From contig CAJTAT010000015.1 in the NCBI GenBank assembly GCA_910574475.1, positions 19,672 through 54,369 of the forward strand: a stretch of DNA of 34,698 nt, read 5' to 3'. Origin of the DNA: Clostridia bacterium (lineage in GTDB: Bacteria > Bacillota > Clostridia > Lachnospirales > Lachnospiraceae). Under the pieces are notes generated by a model. It had not been told where the DNA came from and did not search any database. It saw nothing but the letters and a program-made list of their open reading frames with translations. Made by a program: the position numbers and the translations under genes. Below are positions 1-7,246 of this stretch, one piece after another. The stretch's first letter is position 1, and each line of letters begins with the position of its first letter.

Positions 1-2
1 CA

Positions 3-458
3 GGACCGACCGGTGCGGGAAAGACTTACCTTGCATGTGCCCTTGGCGTGGAAGCATGCAGACAGACTTACAGGGTTTTGTATATCAGGATGCCTGACCT
101 GATGCGTAACTTTGAGAACCAGAACGACAACCTCAGGGAACTTACAAAATACAGGAAAAAGATCGGTAACTATCAGATCCTCATCCTTGATGAATGGCTG
201 AATTATAAACTTACTGAAAAGGATGCCAAGAACCTCTATGAGCTGTTTGAACAACGCAGTGGTAATAACTCAACAATCTTTGTCGGACAGTATCCTGTGG
301 ATGAATGGCATAACAGGCTCGGCGGAGGGACGCAGGCGGATTCCATCATGGACAGGATTATCCATAATGCTTATGAAATCCCTACAAATGAAACAAACCT
401 GAGAAAGCTGTATGATTCAAAGAAACTCAAAAGGCTTGTTGACGAGATAGAAGCATAA
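3..458 (+). CDS. istB: IS21-family transposition helper ATPase IstB (5' truncated by the window edge)
   Basis: The reading frame is open from the first complete codon and begins in the P-loop GPTGAGKTYLACALG, so the N-terminal part is missing from the window. A Walker B-like segment LILDEWL follows near the middle, then a switch region with FVGQYP, and a C-terminal half containing GGGTQADSIMDRIIHNAYEI. These are the usual IstB/DnaC-like AAA+ blocks. IstB binds DNA and directs the IstA transposase to its target. The GTG at 48 lies after the P-loop and is not a real start. The stop is at 456-458, about 80 bases before the terminal repeats, as expected for the last gene of an IS21 element. Confidence 0.88.
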   Translation, partial: GPTGAGKTYLACALGVEACRQTYRVLYIRMPDLMRNFENQNDNLRELTKYRKKIGNYQILILDEWLNYKLTEKDAKNLYELFEQRSGNNSTIFVGQYPVDEWHNRLGGGTQADSIMDRIIHNAYEIPTNETNLRKLYDSKKLKRLVDEIEA

Positions 459-523
459 TCATCTGAACATCATTAGACCTAATATTGCCTCTGTTGTATT
501 TTCAAGCGACAGGGGCAGTATTA

Positions 524-1255
524 CTATATCTTGTGTCTGAGGTGGCTCTCAAGGAAGAAATTTCCGGGTGGCTCTGAAGCGGGAAACTGGTGGCTCCCAA
601 GGGGGATAATATTCACTTCGCCTTCCTCGTTTTCGTATACGTTTGGCGTGGAGGTGTAGACTGTTCGGAAGCTTCCGTCGGGCTTCTGGTAGATCTTATA
701 GTACCGTCCTGTCTCTATCAGGGTTTCTCCGGCCACCTCGTAGGGGAGGGGTTCTTCCAATAGATCGGGGGCCGTCAGGAGCTGTTCCTCCCTTTCGCCA
801 GTCTCTTCCTCTGTGATATCCTCTTCCCCGGAATCGGGATCTTCCTCTGATGCTGTCTCTTCTTCGGCAGGGCCTTCTTCTGATGGCGTTTCTTCCTCGG
901 ACGGATCCTGGTCCGTAGGCTCTTCTCCATTAACAGTTGAATCCTGATCTGTAGAGTCTTCCTCGTCTACAGTCGGCTCCTGTCCCGTAGAGCCTTCCTC
1001 TCCTACAGATGGCTCCTGTCCCAAAGAGCCTTCCCCGTCGGAGGGTGTCTCTCCTTCATAGATGTTCGCTTCTGGATATTCAAAGGTTTCCCGGTCTGTC
1101 TCTTCTGTGGTCTGTTCTGTATGTCCTTCTTGGTTTTGGGCTTCTGTTGTCTGGGGAACCAGCTCTGCGTAGGCTGGAAGCTCAGAGGACAGAAATACCA
1201 ATACAGCTAATATGGCTGCTAGTTTTTTTACCAGTTTTCTCTTTTGTAATTTCAT
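524..1255 (-). pseudogene. Secreted acidic-repeat surface protein, WapA/RHS-like N-terminus, truncated by an IS
   Basis: The true start is the ATG at 1255, preceded by GGAGGAAGAATAGAA. The protein opens with a basic stretch (MKLQKRKLVKK) and a hydrophobic segment ending at AYA, a typical signal peptide. A Glu/Asp/Pro/Ser-rich region follows, with imperfect repeats of the type GQEPSVGEEGST and TDQDPSEEETPSEE. A short globular segment then includes YYKIYQKPDGSFRTVYTS. That last block resembles the region before DNRLRE/RHS repeats in clostridial wall-associated proteins, an identification from memory. After about 213 residues the frame runs into the IS end, which adds some 30 irrelevant residues before a stop at 524. 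The C-terminal repeat or toxin part is absent, so the gene is almost certainly inactive. Confidence 0.65.
541..608 (+). repeat. Multiple direct repeats at the IS21-type terminus
   Basis: Three spaced copies of a GGTGGCTC(T/C)(C/G)AAG motif start near 541, 569 and 590, each separated by a short purine-rich stretch. IS21-family elements carry such repeats inside their ends as transposase binding sites. Their position just downstream of istB supports the assignment. Confidence 0.7.
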
Positions 1256-1257
1256 TT

Positions 1258-1911
1258 CTATTCTTCCTCCCCCGCGGTTTCCTTCAGGCACGCTTTCTCC
1301 TGCCTGCTCTTTTCTTTTTCTGTAAGGCGCATCATTACATACAGCATGAACCAGAGTAAGCTTGCGCTTACTACTGCCTGCAGGAGGATGAAGTTTTCTG
1401 TCTGTGGAAGGAGGTAAAGGCCGCGCTGGATGAGCCCTAAGGCGCAGCACAGGATGAGATAACATCCAAAGGAGCGAATCGGATAATGCCAGACAAATGT
1501 TCCGCTGGTGCTTAGATGTCCCAGAATTCCCAGCATCCAGGCGTGAAGAGGAATACTTAAAGCTGCGGCTGTCAGATCCGCAGCCATCTTTGCTTTCTTG
1601 GCATCCCCTCCTGTGATAGATAATACGAATACAGCAAACTTTCCTGACACGACGGAGAGCGTAAGAAGTAGTATCAGGTAGAGTGCCAGAAGCTTGAGCC
1701 ATTCTGTGAACCGCCCCTGATATAGGCCACGGATGAGCAGAGCGGCTCCTGCCGCCAGAAGCAGGATTCCCAGAATCAGACTTCCGGGGGCGCTTTTGGC
1801 TCCCCCAAGAGTTTCTGTCATTAAAAAAGGTACGCTAATCACGTACCCCATACTGACACAGAACGCCCCAAAAAGAAGCGCAATGTATCTCTGCGTAATT
1901 TTCTGAAACAT
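1258..1911 (-). CDS. Polytopic membrane protein of unknown function
   Basis: The protein has 217 residues, starts at the ATG at 1911 (purine-rich GAGGGGGAAGG upstream), and contains about six hydrophobic segments, among them one near residues 10-30, one at 42-62 (LILGILLLAAGAALLI) and one at 72-95. The tail is charged and ends in EEE. I do not recognise the family. The stop lies two bases before the start of the truncated surface-protein gene, so the two form an operon, and this protein may help export, anchor or protect against that protein. That role is inferred only from the linkage. Confidence 0.7.
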   Translation of the reverse strand: MFQKITQRYIALLFGAFCVSMGYVISVPFLMTETLGGAKSAPGSLILGILLLAAGAALLIRGLYQGRFTEWLKLLALYLILLLTLSVVSGKFAVFVLSITGGDAKKAKMAADLTAAALSIPLHAWMLGILGHLSTSGTFVWHYPIRSFGCYLILCCALGLIQRGLYLLPQTENFILLQAVVSASLLWFMLYVMMRLTEKEKSRQEKACLKETAGEEE

Positions 1912-1984
1912 AAATCCTTCCCCCTCATTGAATTCTTTATGATTTGGTAAAAATTACTTTTTATGTCATTTTTTTACTGGCTGT

Positions 1985-2013
1985 ATTATACTACTTGAGT
2001 TTTTAAAAGGCAA
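1985..2013 (-). promoter_or_regulatory. Sigma-A promoter for the membrane protein/surface protein operon
   Basis: On the minus strand there is TTGCCT (2008-2013), 17 bases, then TATAAT (1985-1990). It lies about 75 bases upstream of the ATG at 1911. Confidence 0.6.
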
Positions 2014-2057
2014 GTACTAATTTTAAAAAATCCTATAAAAATCAGGCAGGAACCTCC

Positions 2058-4595
2058 TTACACTTCAAAATCCTTCTCCAACAAAATCGTGTTCCCAAAT
2101 TCATCCATCCGGCTCTTCTTAACCTTTCCGAACAATCCTTTTTTCCCGCCCCGATCAATGGCGTCGTCAATCATATCTTTGACCTCCGCCACATTGACCA
2201 GGTGGTCGCTGGTCTGATTATTTCCGATGCGGTTATAAAGGGCAAGGACAGCCATTTCATCCAGCACACATTCCTGCTCCAGAGCATAAGATTCCCCGAA
2301 GGCTACCAGTTCCTTGTTCGTAAAAGTAGGAATATCAATTGTTTGAGTAAACTTGGCTCCCAAACTTTCACAGCGGATAAACAGATCCTGAATCTCCTCT
2401 TTCTCATCCTCTAGAATCACCAGAAGACCGCCTGTCTTCCGGGTCATGGCATGAGAAAGCTTCACTGCAGTCTCCGTCTTTAGATTACCAGCCTTCTCAA
2501 TTAGCAATGTGCCGCCTCCGAGCTTCTCCAGAACAGCGAAGATGTTTTTGCCATTCAGACTGTTGGCTTCCACTTTCGCCATTTGTGCTCCTTTGACTCC
2601 CCGTTGTTTTTGTACCGCTTTCACTATATCAGCAGCGAGAGTCGTCTTACCGCTTCCCCGTTCTCCCGTGATGACGATATTACCAAGGAGGGAGTCGTCC
2701 CTGCGCTCTCCCCGCATCCGGTCTTCCTCAAGGAGCTCAGCTAACTGCTGGCTCATACCGCGCACAGAGGTAAAGTAGGCAAAAAGTTTTTTCTGTTCCT
2801 CCGAAAGCTGTCCTGAGGGCAGTGTAGAAACTACTGCTTCCGGTACCTTTTCCTCTTCTTCCTCCTCTATCTCATCCTCTGAGTCTTCCAACTCTTCAAA
2901 TTCATCGATCTCTTCTTCTGATTCCTTTATTTCGTCTAACTCATCTGGGTATGTATCCTTCTGGCTGTCGGTTTTTTTCTCTAAGGTCTTTACCTCCAGA
3001 ATATCCACTAAGTCCTCAATACCCTCCAAAAATTCCAGTTCTGCCTGCCCTACATTCTCTCCCTTATCTATAGGAGCTTCCAGTATATCTATAATATCAT
3101 CAGGCAGATCATCCTTTATAGATATTGTATTTTCTACTTCTTCTCCGGGTACCCTGTAACCCTTTTCCCTGACAGAAGTTTTAGTCTTTGAACTATCAGA
3201 TCTGTTCTGAACCGTTTTATCTTCATTACTCGACCGCAAAATTGGCTCTACATGTACTTTTACAGGAATCTTTCCCTCTATCTCATCAATCAGACGCTGA
3301 ATGTCTTCTGGAAGAGTCGGCATAAACTCTTCACTCAAATTGGGAAGCTTCCCTGTGGCGCGTAAATACTCTATCTTTTTGCGCCGCTCTTCATCCCGCT
3401 TAGCAGCTTCCTCAATGGCTACTTCTGTCTCTTTCTTTTTCTCTTCCCATCCATTTAAAATATCGGCAATGGTCATCTGACCCGTGATTTGGCGATCCAG
3501 AATATTTTCTTCCATGTCAAAAGTCAACTGTCCGCTCTCATCCTGTCCAAGAAATTTGGGTAAAGGAAGAGTATCCCTTGTCAAAACAGCCTCAATAAGG
3601 GGATGTAGTGCCTCTAATGTTTCTGATTCTTCTGGCTCTTTCTCTATGGATGCTGGTATGGATTGACCTGAATTCTGTTGTTCCAGCTCAGGCTGTTTCT
3701 GCTCTGTTTCCTCCTTCACAGGTTCTGGCCATTCTGGTTCTTCTGGCCACTCTTCTATCTCTTCTTCTTGCTGAACAGGCGGCTCCTCTTCCCAGTCTTC
3801 TTGTTCCATTTCCTCTTCCTGCTCTGGAATGGGGGATGGAGGAATAAGTTCTGAGTTTATCTCCTGGTCATTCTCATCACGAATAAAATCCTGAAGGCCC
3901 TCTGCCAGTGCTGCCTGAAGGTTGGAAGTATTGAATTCGTCTACATTTACCGGCTTAACAATAATTTCCTCTTGTATGTCCGGCGTTGCCATTTGGCGGT
4001 ACTTCTCCTCCTGAGAAGCCGTCAGGGGCTGAATCCGCCTTTTCAACTCCATGGCCTTCACCACATACTCGCCTTCGCTGAACCACAGAATCAAATCATC
4101 ACATTCTTCTACGCACTTTGAAAGCATCCCCTGTCGGTAATAAAGGGTCGCCAGCTCATATGCCCATCTCTCCTGATATTCCCGGCTCTTATATTCCTCC
4201 AGAACCGCAATCTGATCCTCTATGGAAGAACCCCGTCCTTTGTAAATCTCATACTTCAACACATACCGGGCCAAATCATGGGGAGCGATTCGAATAAACT
4301 CCTTGTACAGTTCCACAGCTTCATCGCAGTCACCCATTTTGACTGCCACTTCTACCATCTTATAGACAACCATCCGGCCAATGGGCGCACTTTCATAGGC
4401 CAGATTCAAAATCTCAAAGCTCTCATCATACCGTTCTAAATTCTCATAAATCTCGCTGACTTTCATCAAAAGCTCCACATTATGGATCTTCCTCCAGTCA
4501 ATGGAATCTGCAATCTTTGCCGCTGCACCGTAATCCCGACGCTTTACCAGCTTTTCTATCTGTTCTGTCTTTATCTGAAATCCATATTTGTCCAA
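2058..4595 (-). CDS. TPR and AAA+ (CbxX/SpoVK-like) protein with long acidic linker
   Basis: The chosen start is TTG at 4595, because GAGGTGGG lies just upstream and the protein then begins LDKYGFQIKTEQ. An ATG at 4625 in the same frame would add 10 residues but lies inside a hairpin. The first 210 or so residues are helical TPR-like repeats (pairs such as YDESFEILNLAYESAP). Roughly 400 residues of Glu/Pro-rich, probably disordered sequence follow, and then an AAA+ domain near residues 620-845 with Walker A GERGSGKTT (Lys about 650). The Walker B position reads LLIEKAG where CbxX/SpoVK-type proteins have FIDEA, so the catalytic Glu appears to be Lys. The layout ILEDEKEEIQDLF...FTQTIDIPTFT parallels that family. 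The cytosolic role is unknown. It is transcribed alone, from its own promoter. Confidence 0.8.
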   Translation of the reverse strand: MDKYGFQIKTEQIEKLVKRRDYGAAAKIADSIDWRKIHNVELLMKVSEIYENLERYDESFEILNLAYESAPIGRMVVYKMVEVAVKMGDCDEAVELYKEFIRIAPHDLARYVLKYEIYKGRGSSIEDQIAVLEEYKSREYQERWAYELATLYYRQGMLSKCVEECDDLILWFSEGEYVVKAMELKRRIQPLTASQEEKYRQMATPDIQEEIIVKPVNVDEFNTSNLQAALAEGLQDFIRDENDQEINSELIPPSPIPEQEEEMEQEDWEEEPPVQQEEEIEEWPEEPEWPEPVKEETEQKQPELEQQNSGQSIPASIEKEPEESETLEALHPLIEAVLTRDTLPLPKFLGQDESGQLTFDMEENILDRQITGQMTIADILNGWEEKKKETEVAIEEAAKRDEERRKKIEYLRATGKLPNLSEEFMPTLPEDIQRLIDEIEGKIPVKVHVEPILRSSNEDKTVQNRSDSSKTKTSVREKGYRVPGEEVENTISIKDDLPDDIIDILEAPIDKGENVGQAELEFLEGIEDLVDILEVKTLEKKTDSQKDTYPDELDEIKESEEEIDEFEELEDSEDEIEEEEEEKVPEAVVSTLPSGQLSEEQKKLFAYFTSVRGMSQQLAELLEEDRMRGERRDDSLLGNIVITGERGSGKTTLAADIVKAVQKQRGVKGAQMAKVEANSLNGKNIFAVLEKLGGGTLLIEKAGNLKTETAVKLSHAMTRKTGGLLVILEDEKEEIQDLFIRCESLGAKFTQTIDIPTFTNKELVAFGESYALEQECVLDEMAVLALYNRIGNNQTSDHLVNVAEVKDMIDDAIDRGGKKGLFGKVKKSRMDEFGNTILLEKDFEV

Positions 4596-4625
4596 TGATT
4601 CCCACCTCAATCGTCCTGTAAGCAT

Positions 4626-4664
4626 AACAGTTCAGCCCGCGCCATTCGCAATGGCTGAACTGTT
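4626..4664 (-). repeat. Perfect 12-bp inverted repeat in the leader of the AAA+ gene
   Basis: The arms AACAGTTCAGCC (4626-4637) and GGCTGAACTGTT (4653-4664) are exact complements around a 15-base loop. The loop and inner arm also hold an alternative smaller hairpin (GCCATT/AATGGC). There is no T-run on either side, so this is not a standard terminator. The hairpin lies between the promoter and the ribosome binding site. It could be a translational or mRNA-stability element, or a dispersed palindrome. Confidence 0.6.
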
Positions 4665-4677
4665 ACCCTTAAACCAC

Positions 4678-4716
4678 CATATTTTGACGAACCTTCTCCT
4701 ATTTTGTCAAAATATG
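4678..4716 (-). repeat. Perfect 11-bp inverted repeat just downstream of the AAA+ gene promoter
   Basis: The arms CATATTTTGAC (4678-4688) and GTCAAAATATG (4706-4716) are separated by 17 bases. The repeat lies 15-53 bases downstream of the -10 box, so it would fall at the start of the transcript. It could act as an operator or as the first of two stacked leader hairpins. Confidence 0.6.
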
Positions 4717-4730
4717 CTACAATTAATTTT

Positions 4731-4759
4731 AGTGTATCATAGGGCAAAAGTCTTGTCAA
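4731..4759 (-). promoter_or_regulatory. Sigma-A promoter for the AAA+ gene
   Basis: On the minus strand there is TTGACA (4754-4759), a 17-base spacer, and TACACT (4731-4736) with an extended -10 TG. The predicted transcript start is near 4724, leaving a leader of about 130 bases that contains two hairpins. Confidence 0.7.
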
Positions 4760-4770
4760 AATTTTTTCAG

Positions 4771-4794
4771 AAAAAAAGACGCCACCACGGCGTC
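4771..4794 (-). terminator. Rho-independent terminator of feoAB
   Basis: The stem GACGCC/GGCGTC has a 5-base loop and is followed on the minus strand by seven T. It begins 18 bases beyond the feoB stop codon. The other flank is T-rich too, so it may work in both directions. Confidence 0.85.
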
Positions 4795-4811
4795 CATTTT
4801 TTTCCATTCCC

Positions 4812-6857
4812 TTAAAGGAATACTCCGATTTGGTAAACGATTGTTGCCATAATCCAGGCAGTCAGCAATTGAAAGAGGGCACTAAAGGCAGTCCATTTTA
4901 GAGAGTTTGTCTCTTTTCTAATTGTGGCCACTGCAGCCATACACGGCGTGTATAGAAGGCAGAAGGTCATCAATGCATAAGCATTGACTGCTGTAAATCC
5001 CAGGCTGCCCAAAGCCGCAGACATGCCCGCCATTCCTGCCGCCGAAGTCACATTTGTAATTCCAAACAATACGCTCATGCTGGACACTACTATCTCTTTA
5101 GCTGCCAACCCTGCAATCAGAGCAACCACCACCTGCCAGTAATCTAATCCCGCAGGATGCATCAGTGGAGCTATGACCCGTCCTGCCATGGCGCCAAAAC
5201 TTTGGGACATATCAGTTACCATCCCCGAGGGGCCAAAGTTTAAGATCACCCAAATTATAATAGATGCAAGGAAAATGGTAGTTCCGGCTTTTCTCAGATA
5301 GTCTTCTACCTTTTCCCAAGTATAGATTGCAATGGTATGTAGATTGGGAGACTTATATTCAGGCAGCTCTATAAGGAGGGTGTTGATCTCTTTCCTCTTC
5401 GTAAACTGGTTCATAATCAATGCTGCCGCAATCGCTGTGACAATTCCCAGTAAGTACATAGAATAAGCTACAAAAATCGCATATTTTGGAAAAAACATAC
5501 TTGAGAAAAGCACATAGATAGGAAGCCTGGCGCTACAGGACATAAAAGGCGTCACCAGGATTGTCTTTAATCGATCCTTTGGATCTTCCAGAGCTCTGGA
5601 AGCCATCACAGCCGGCACTGTACATCCGAATCCCAGCAGCATGGGGATAAATGCCCGACCTGATAAGCCTATTTTTCCCATAATTCCATCCATTACATAG
5701 GCCACACGTGCCATATATCCACTGTCCTCCAAAAAAGCCAAGGCCAAAAACAGGATAAAAATATTGGGCAAAAAAGTCAGGATACCGCCCACTCCTGCAA
5801 TGATGCCATCTACTATGAGGGAGCTGAGCACCTCACCTACTCTTATGGTCTCCATCATCTGCAATACCAATGTTGTCACCGTATCCAGGCCTTCCTCCAT
5901 AAATCCTTTCAGCCAGTCGCCGATGGTAAAGGTTAAAAAGAATACAAGAGCCATAATTCCAAGAAAAATCGGTACTCCCCAGATGCGATTTGTCAGCACG
6001 CTGTCAATCTTGTCTGTAAATTCTGCTTTTTTGCTTTTGCCCACCAGACATTCGTCAATAATCTCTTCAATAAAATCATACTTCTCACTGATGATTTCTG
6101 TCTCATAGCTGCGATCAAGGATCCCTTCCGTATCAATAGGATAGGTTTCTCGAATCTCCTCATCCCATTCTAAGTATTTAATGGCATACAGGCGCACATT
6201 GGGCAATTTGCCATACTTTTCTTCTAAGCGTTCAGAAATAACGTCGATCTTATCCTCAATCTCATCACTGTAGACCATAACAATGTCTCTGTGATGATCA
6301 TGCTTATGATGGCTGATCTTCTCCTTTTCATGGTGATGCTCCAGGTTTTTATCCATCTTTCGATCTTTATGGTGAAGAACCGCATGCATAAGAATCTCCA
6401 GACCTTGCTTTGTCCTTGCACTGACTGGAATACAAGGAATTCCAAGCATCTCAGGCAAGCGATGCAGGTCTATATCCATTCCCCGCTCTTCCACAATATC
6501 CATCATATTCAAAGCCAGTATGACTGGTTTTCCAAGCTCAATCAGTTGTAAAGTCAAATATAAATTTCTCTCTAGAGAAGAGGCATCTGCCACGTCAATT
6601 ACAATATTAACCTCATCCCCCAATATATAGCTTCTGGATACTCTTTCCTCCATGGTGTAGGAAGTGAGGCTGTAGATACCTGGAAGATCCACCAAGCGCA
6701 TGGTTTCTCCCTGGAACTGATAGACGCCTTCCTTTTTTTCCACTGTCACCCCAGGCCAGTTTGCTACCTTAAGCTTTGCCCCTGTATAATCATTGAACAA
6801 GGTAGTCTTTCCACAATTGGGATTTCCCACAAATGCTACACGAATCTCCTCACCCAT
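4812..6857 (-). CDS. feoB: Ferrous iron transporter FeoB
   Basis: This 681-residue inner-membrane protein imports Fe(II). The N-terminal G domain shows G1 GNPNCGKTTLFN (11-22), G3 DLPG, G4 NMMD and G5 SART. The C-terminal half has about 8-10 membrane segments and two Gate domains, with GCTVPAVMASRAL and TPFMSCSARLPIYV as the recognisable blocks. The length is normal. A histidine cluster with seven His in a short stretch (about residues 173-191) lies in the linker after the G domain and could bind metal. The start ATG at 6857 overlaps the feoA stop by 8 bases and has GAGGAGGAAAC in front, so translation is coupled to feoA. A terminator follows directly, so there is no feoC in this unit. Confidence 0.97.
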   Translation of the reverse strand: MGEEIRVAFVGNPNCGKTTLFNDYTGAKLKVANWPGVTVEKKEGVYQFQGETMRLVDLPGIYSLTSYTMEERVSRSYILGDEVNIVIDVADASSLERNLYLTLQLIELGKPVILALNMMDIVEERGMDIDLHRLPEMLGIPCIPVSARTKQGLEILMHAVLHHKDRKMDKNLEHHHEKEKISHHKHDHHRDIVMVYSDEIEDKIDVISERLEEKYGKLPNVRLYAIKYLEWDEEIRETYPIDTEGILDRSYETEIISEKYDFIEEIIDECLVGKSKKAEFTDKIDSVLTNRIWGVPIFLGIMALVFFLTFTIGDWLKGFMEEGLDTVTTLVLQMMETIRVGEVLSSLIVDGIIAGVGGILTFLPNIFILFLALAFLEDSGYMARVAYVMDGIMGKIGLSGRAFIPMLLGFGCTVPAVMASRALEDPKDRLKTILVTPFMSCSARLPIYVLFSSMFFPKYAIFVAYSMYLLGIVTAIAAALIMNQFTKRKEINTLLIELPEYKSPNLHTIAIYTWEKVEDYLRKAGTTIFLASIIIWVILNFGPSGMVTDMSQSFGAMAGRVIAPLMHPAGLDYWQVVVALIAGLAAKEIVVSSMSVLFGITNVTSAAGMAGMSAALGSLGFTAVNAYALMTFCLLYTPCMAAVATIRKETNSLKWTAFSALFQLLTAWIMATIVYQIGVFL

Positions 6858-7080
6858 TCGTTTCCTCCTCTACCAGTATCCCTTCTGCAATCCTCTTCCC
6901 GATTGCAAATCGGGTTCCTCGTACCTTCATAATGATTGAGCCACTGCGCTTATTGTTGAGCACATTGACTCCTGTCCCCTCTGTAAGTCCAAGCATCTGG
7001 AGACGCCTTTTGATTTTATCTTCTAATTGGATATCCCTTATTAGATATTCATTTCCAATCTTACCTTCACGTAAATTCAT
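6850..7080 (-). CDS. feoA: Ferrous iron transport protein FeoA
   Basis: The start is the ATG at 7080, preceded by GGAGG with 6-base spacing. An upstream in-frame ATG would add 14 residues that do not look like the family. The protein has 76 residues and an SH3-like fold, with the conserved order GxxxRRLQMLGLTEGTGVNVLNN and the closing FAIGKRIAEGI. FeoA is a small cytosolic partner of FeoB and is needed for its activity. It is the first gene of the iron-repressed feoAB operon. Confidence 0.93.
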   Translation of the reverse strand: MNLREGKIGNEYLIRDIQLEDKIKRRLQMLGLTEGTGVNVLNNKRSGSIIMKVRGTRFAIGKRIAEGILVEEETNG

Positions 7081-7152
7081 CTGAATCCTCCACTGTCTCT
7101 GCCACCTCATGTAAGATCGCACACTTTTCAGAGATGATATTATTCTTCTTAC

Positions 7153-7217
7153 ACGATAGCACTATAAGAAAAAAGCGTCAATAGTTATTGATAATAATTA
7201 TCATTAACTATTGGCAC
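7153..7217 (-). promoter_or_regulatory. feoAB promoter with Fur-box palindrome
   Basis: GATAAT-A-ATTATC (7190-7202) is a perfect 6-1-6 Fur-type core. It sits inside a larger palindrome (7179-7213) with arms CAATAGTTA/TAACTATTG. On the minus strand the -35 TTGACG (7176-7181) overlaps the palindrome arm. A 17-base spacer leads to TATCGT (7153-7158) with an extended TG. Fur bound with Fe(II) would block this promoter, which fits the downstream feoAB. Confidence 0.75.
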
Positions 7218-7224
7218 TTTTTTT
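7171..7224 (-). terminator. Likely degV terminator, same palindrome as the feo Fur site
   Basis: The long inverted repeat centred on 7196 has an A-run on the left (7171-7174 and before) and seven T on the right (7218-7224). Either strand therefore gives a hairpin followed by U residues. It starts 30 bases after the degV stop, and the minus-strand reading ends with TTTTTT from 7174 downward. One sequence would act as the degV terminator and the feo operator. Confidence 0.6.
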
Positions 7225-7246
7225 GTGTAATCTTTAAATTTTTCAA

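Larger units (their letters stand above)
1..615 (+). mobile_element. Right end of an IS21-family insertion sequence (partial)
   Basis: The left part of the element lies outside the window. What is visible is the 3' part of an istB-type helper gene, a short non-coding tail, and then three direct repeats of a GGTGGCTC-type motif, as is usual for IS21-family ends. The element probably stops near base 615. Read on the minus strand from there, the tip starts TGAATATTATCCCCC, and the 5'-TG...CA-3' terminus fits the family. The interrupted surface-protein gene resumes immediately to the right. The exact terminus and the target-site duplication cannot be confirmed without the left end. Confidence 0.75.

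Noticed and set aside
1009..1359. Plus-strand frame with hydrophobic translation
   Set aside because: It is the antisense of the acidic repeat region and the membrane-protein end; no promoter or ribosome binding site.
1256..1702. Long N-terminal extension of the truncated surface protein frame
   Set aside because: It lies within the membrane-protein gene in another frame and has low-complexity, non-membrane translation; the signal peptide at ATG 1255 with its ribosome binding site is the real start.
4607..4807. 66-residue minus-strand frame upstream of the AAA+ gene
   Set aside because: It spans the feoB terminator, the promoter and both hairpins and has no ribosome binding site.
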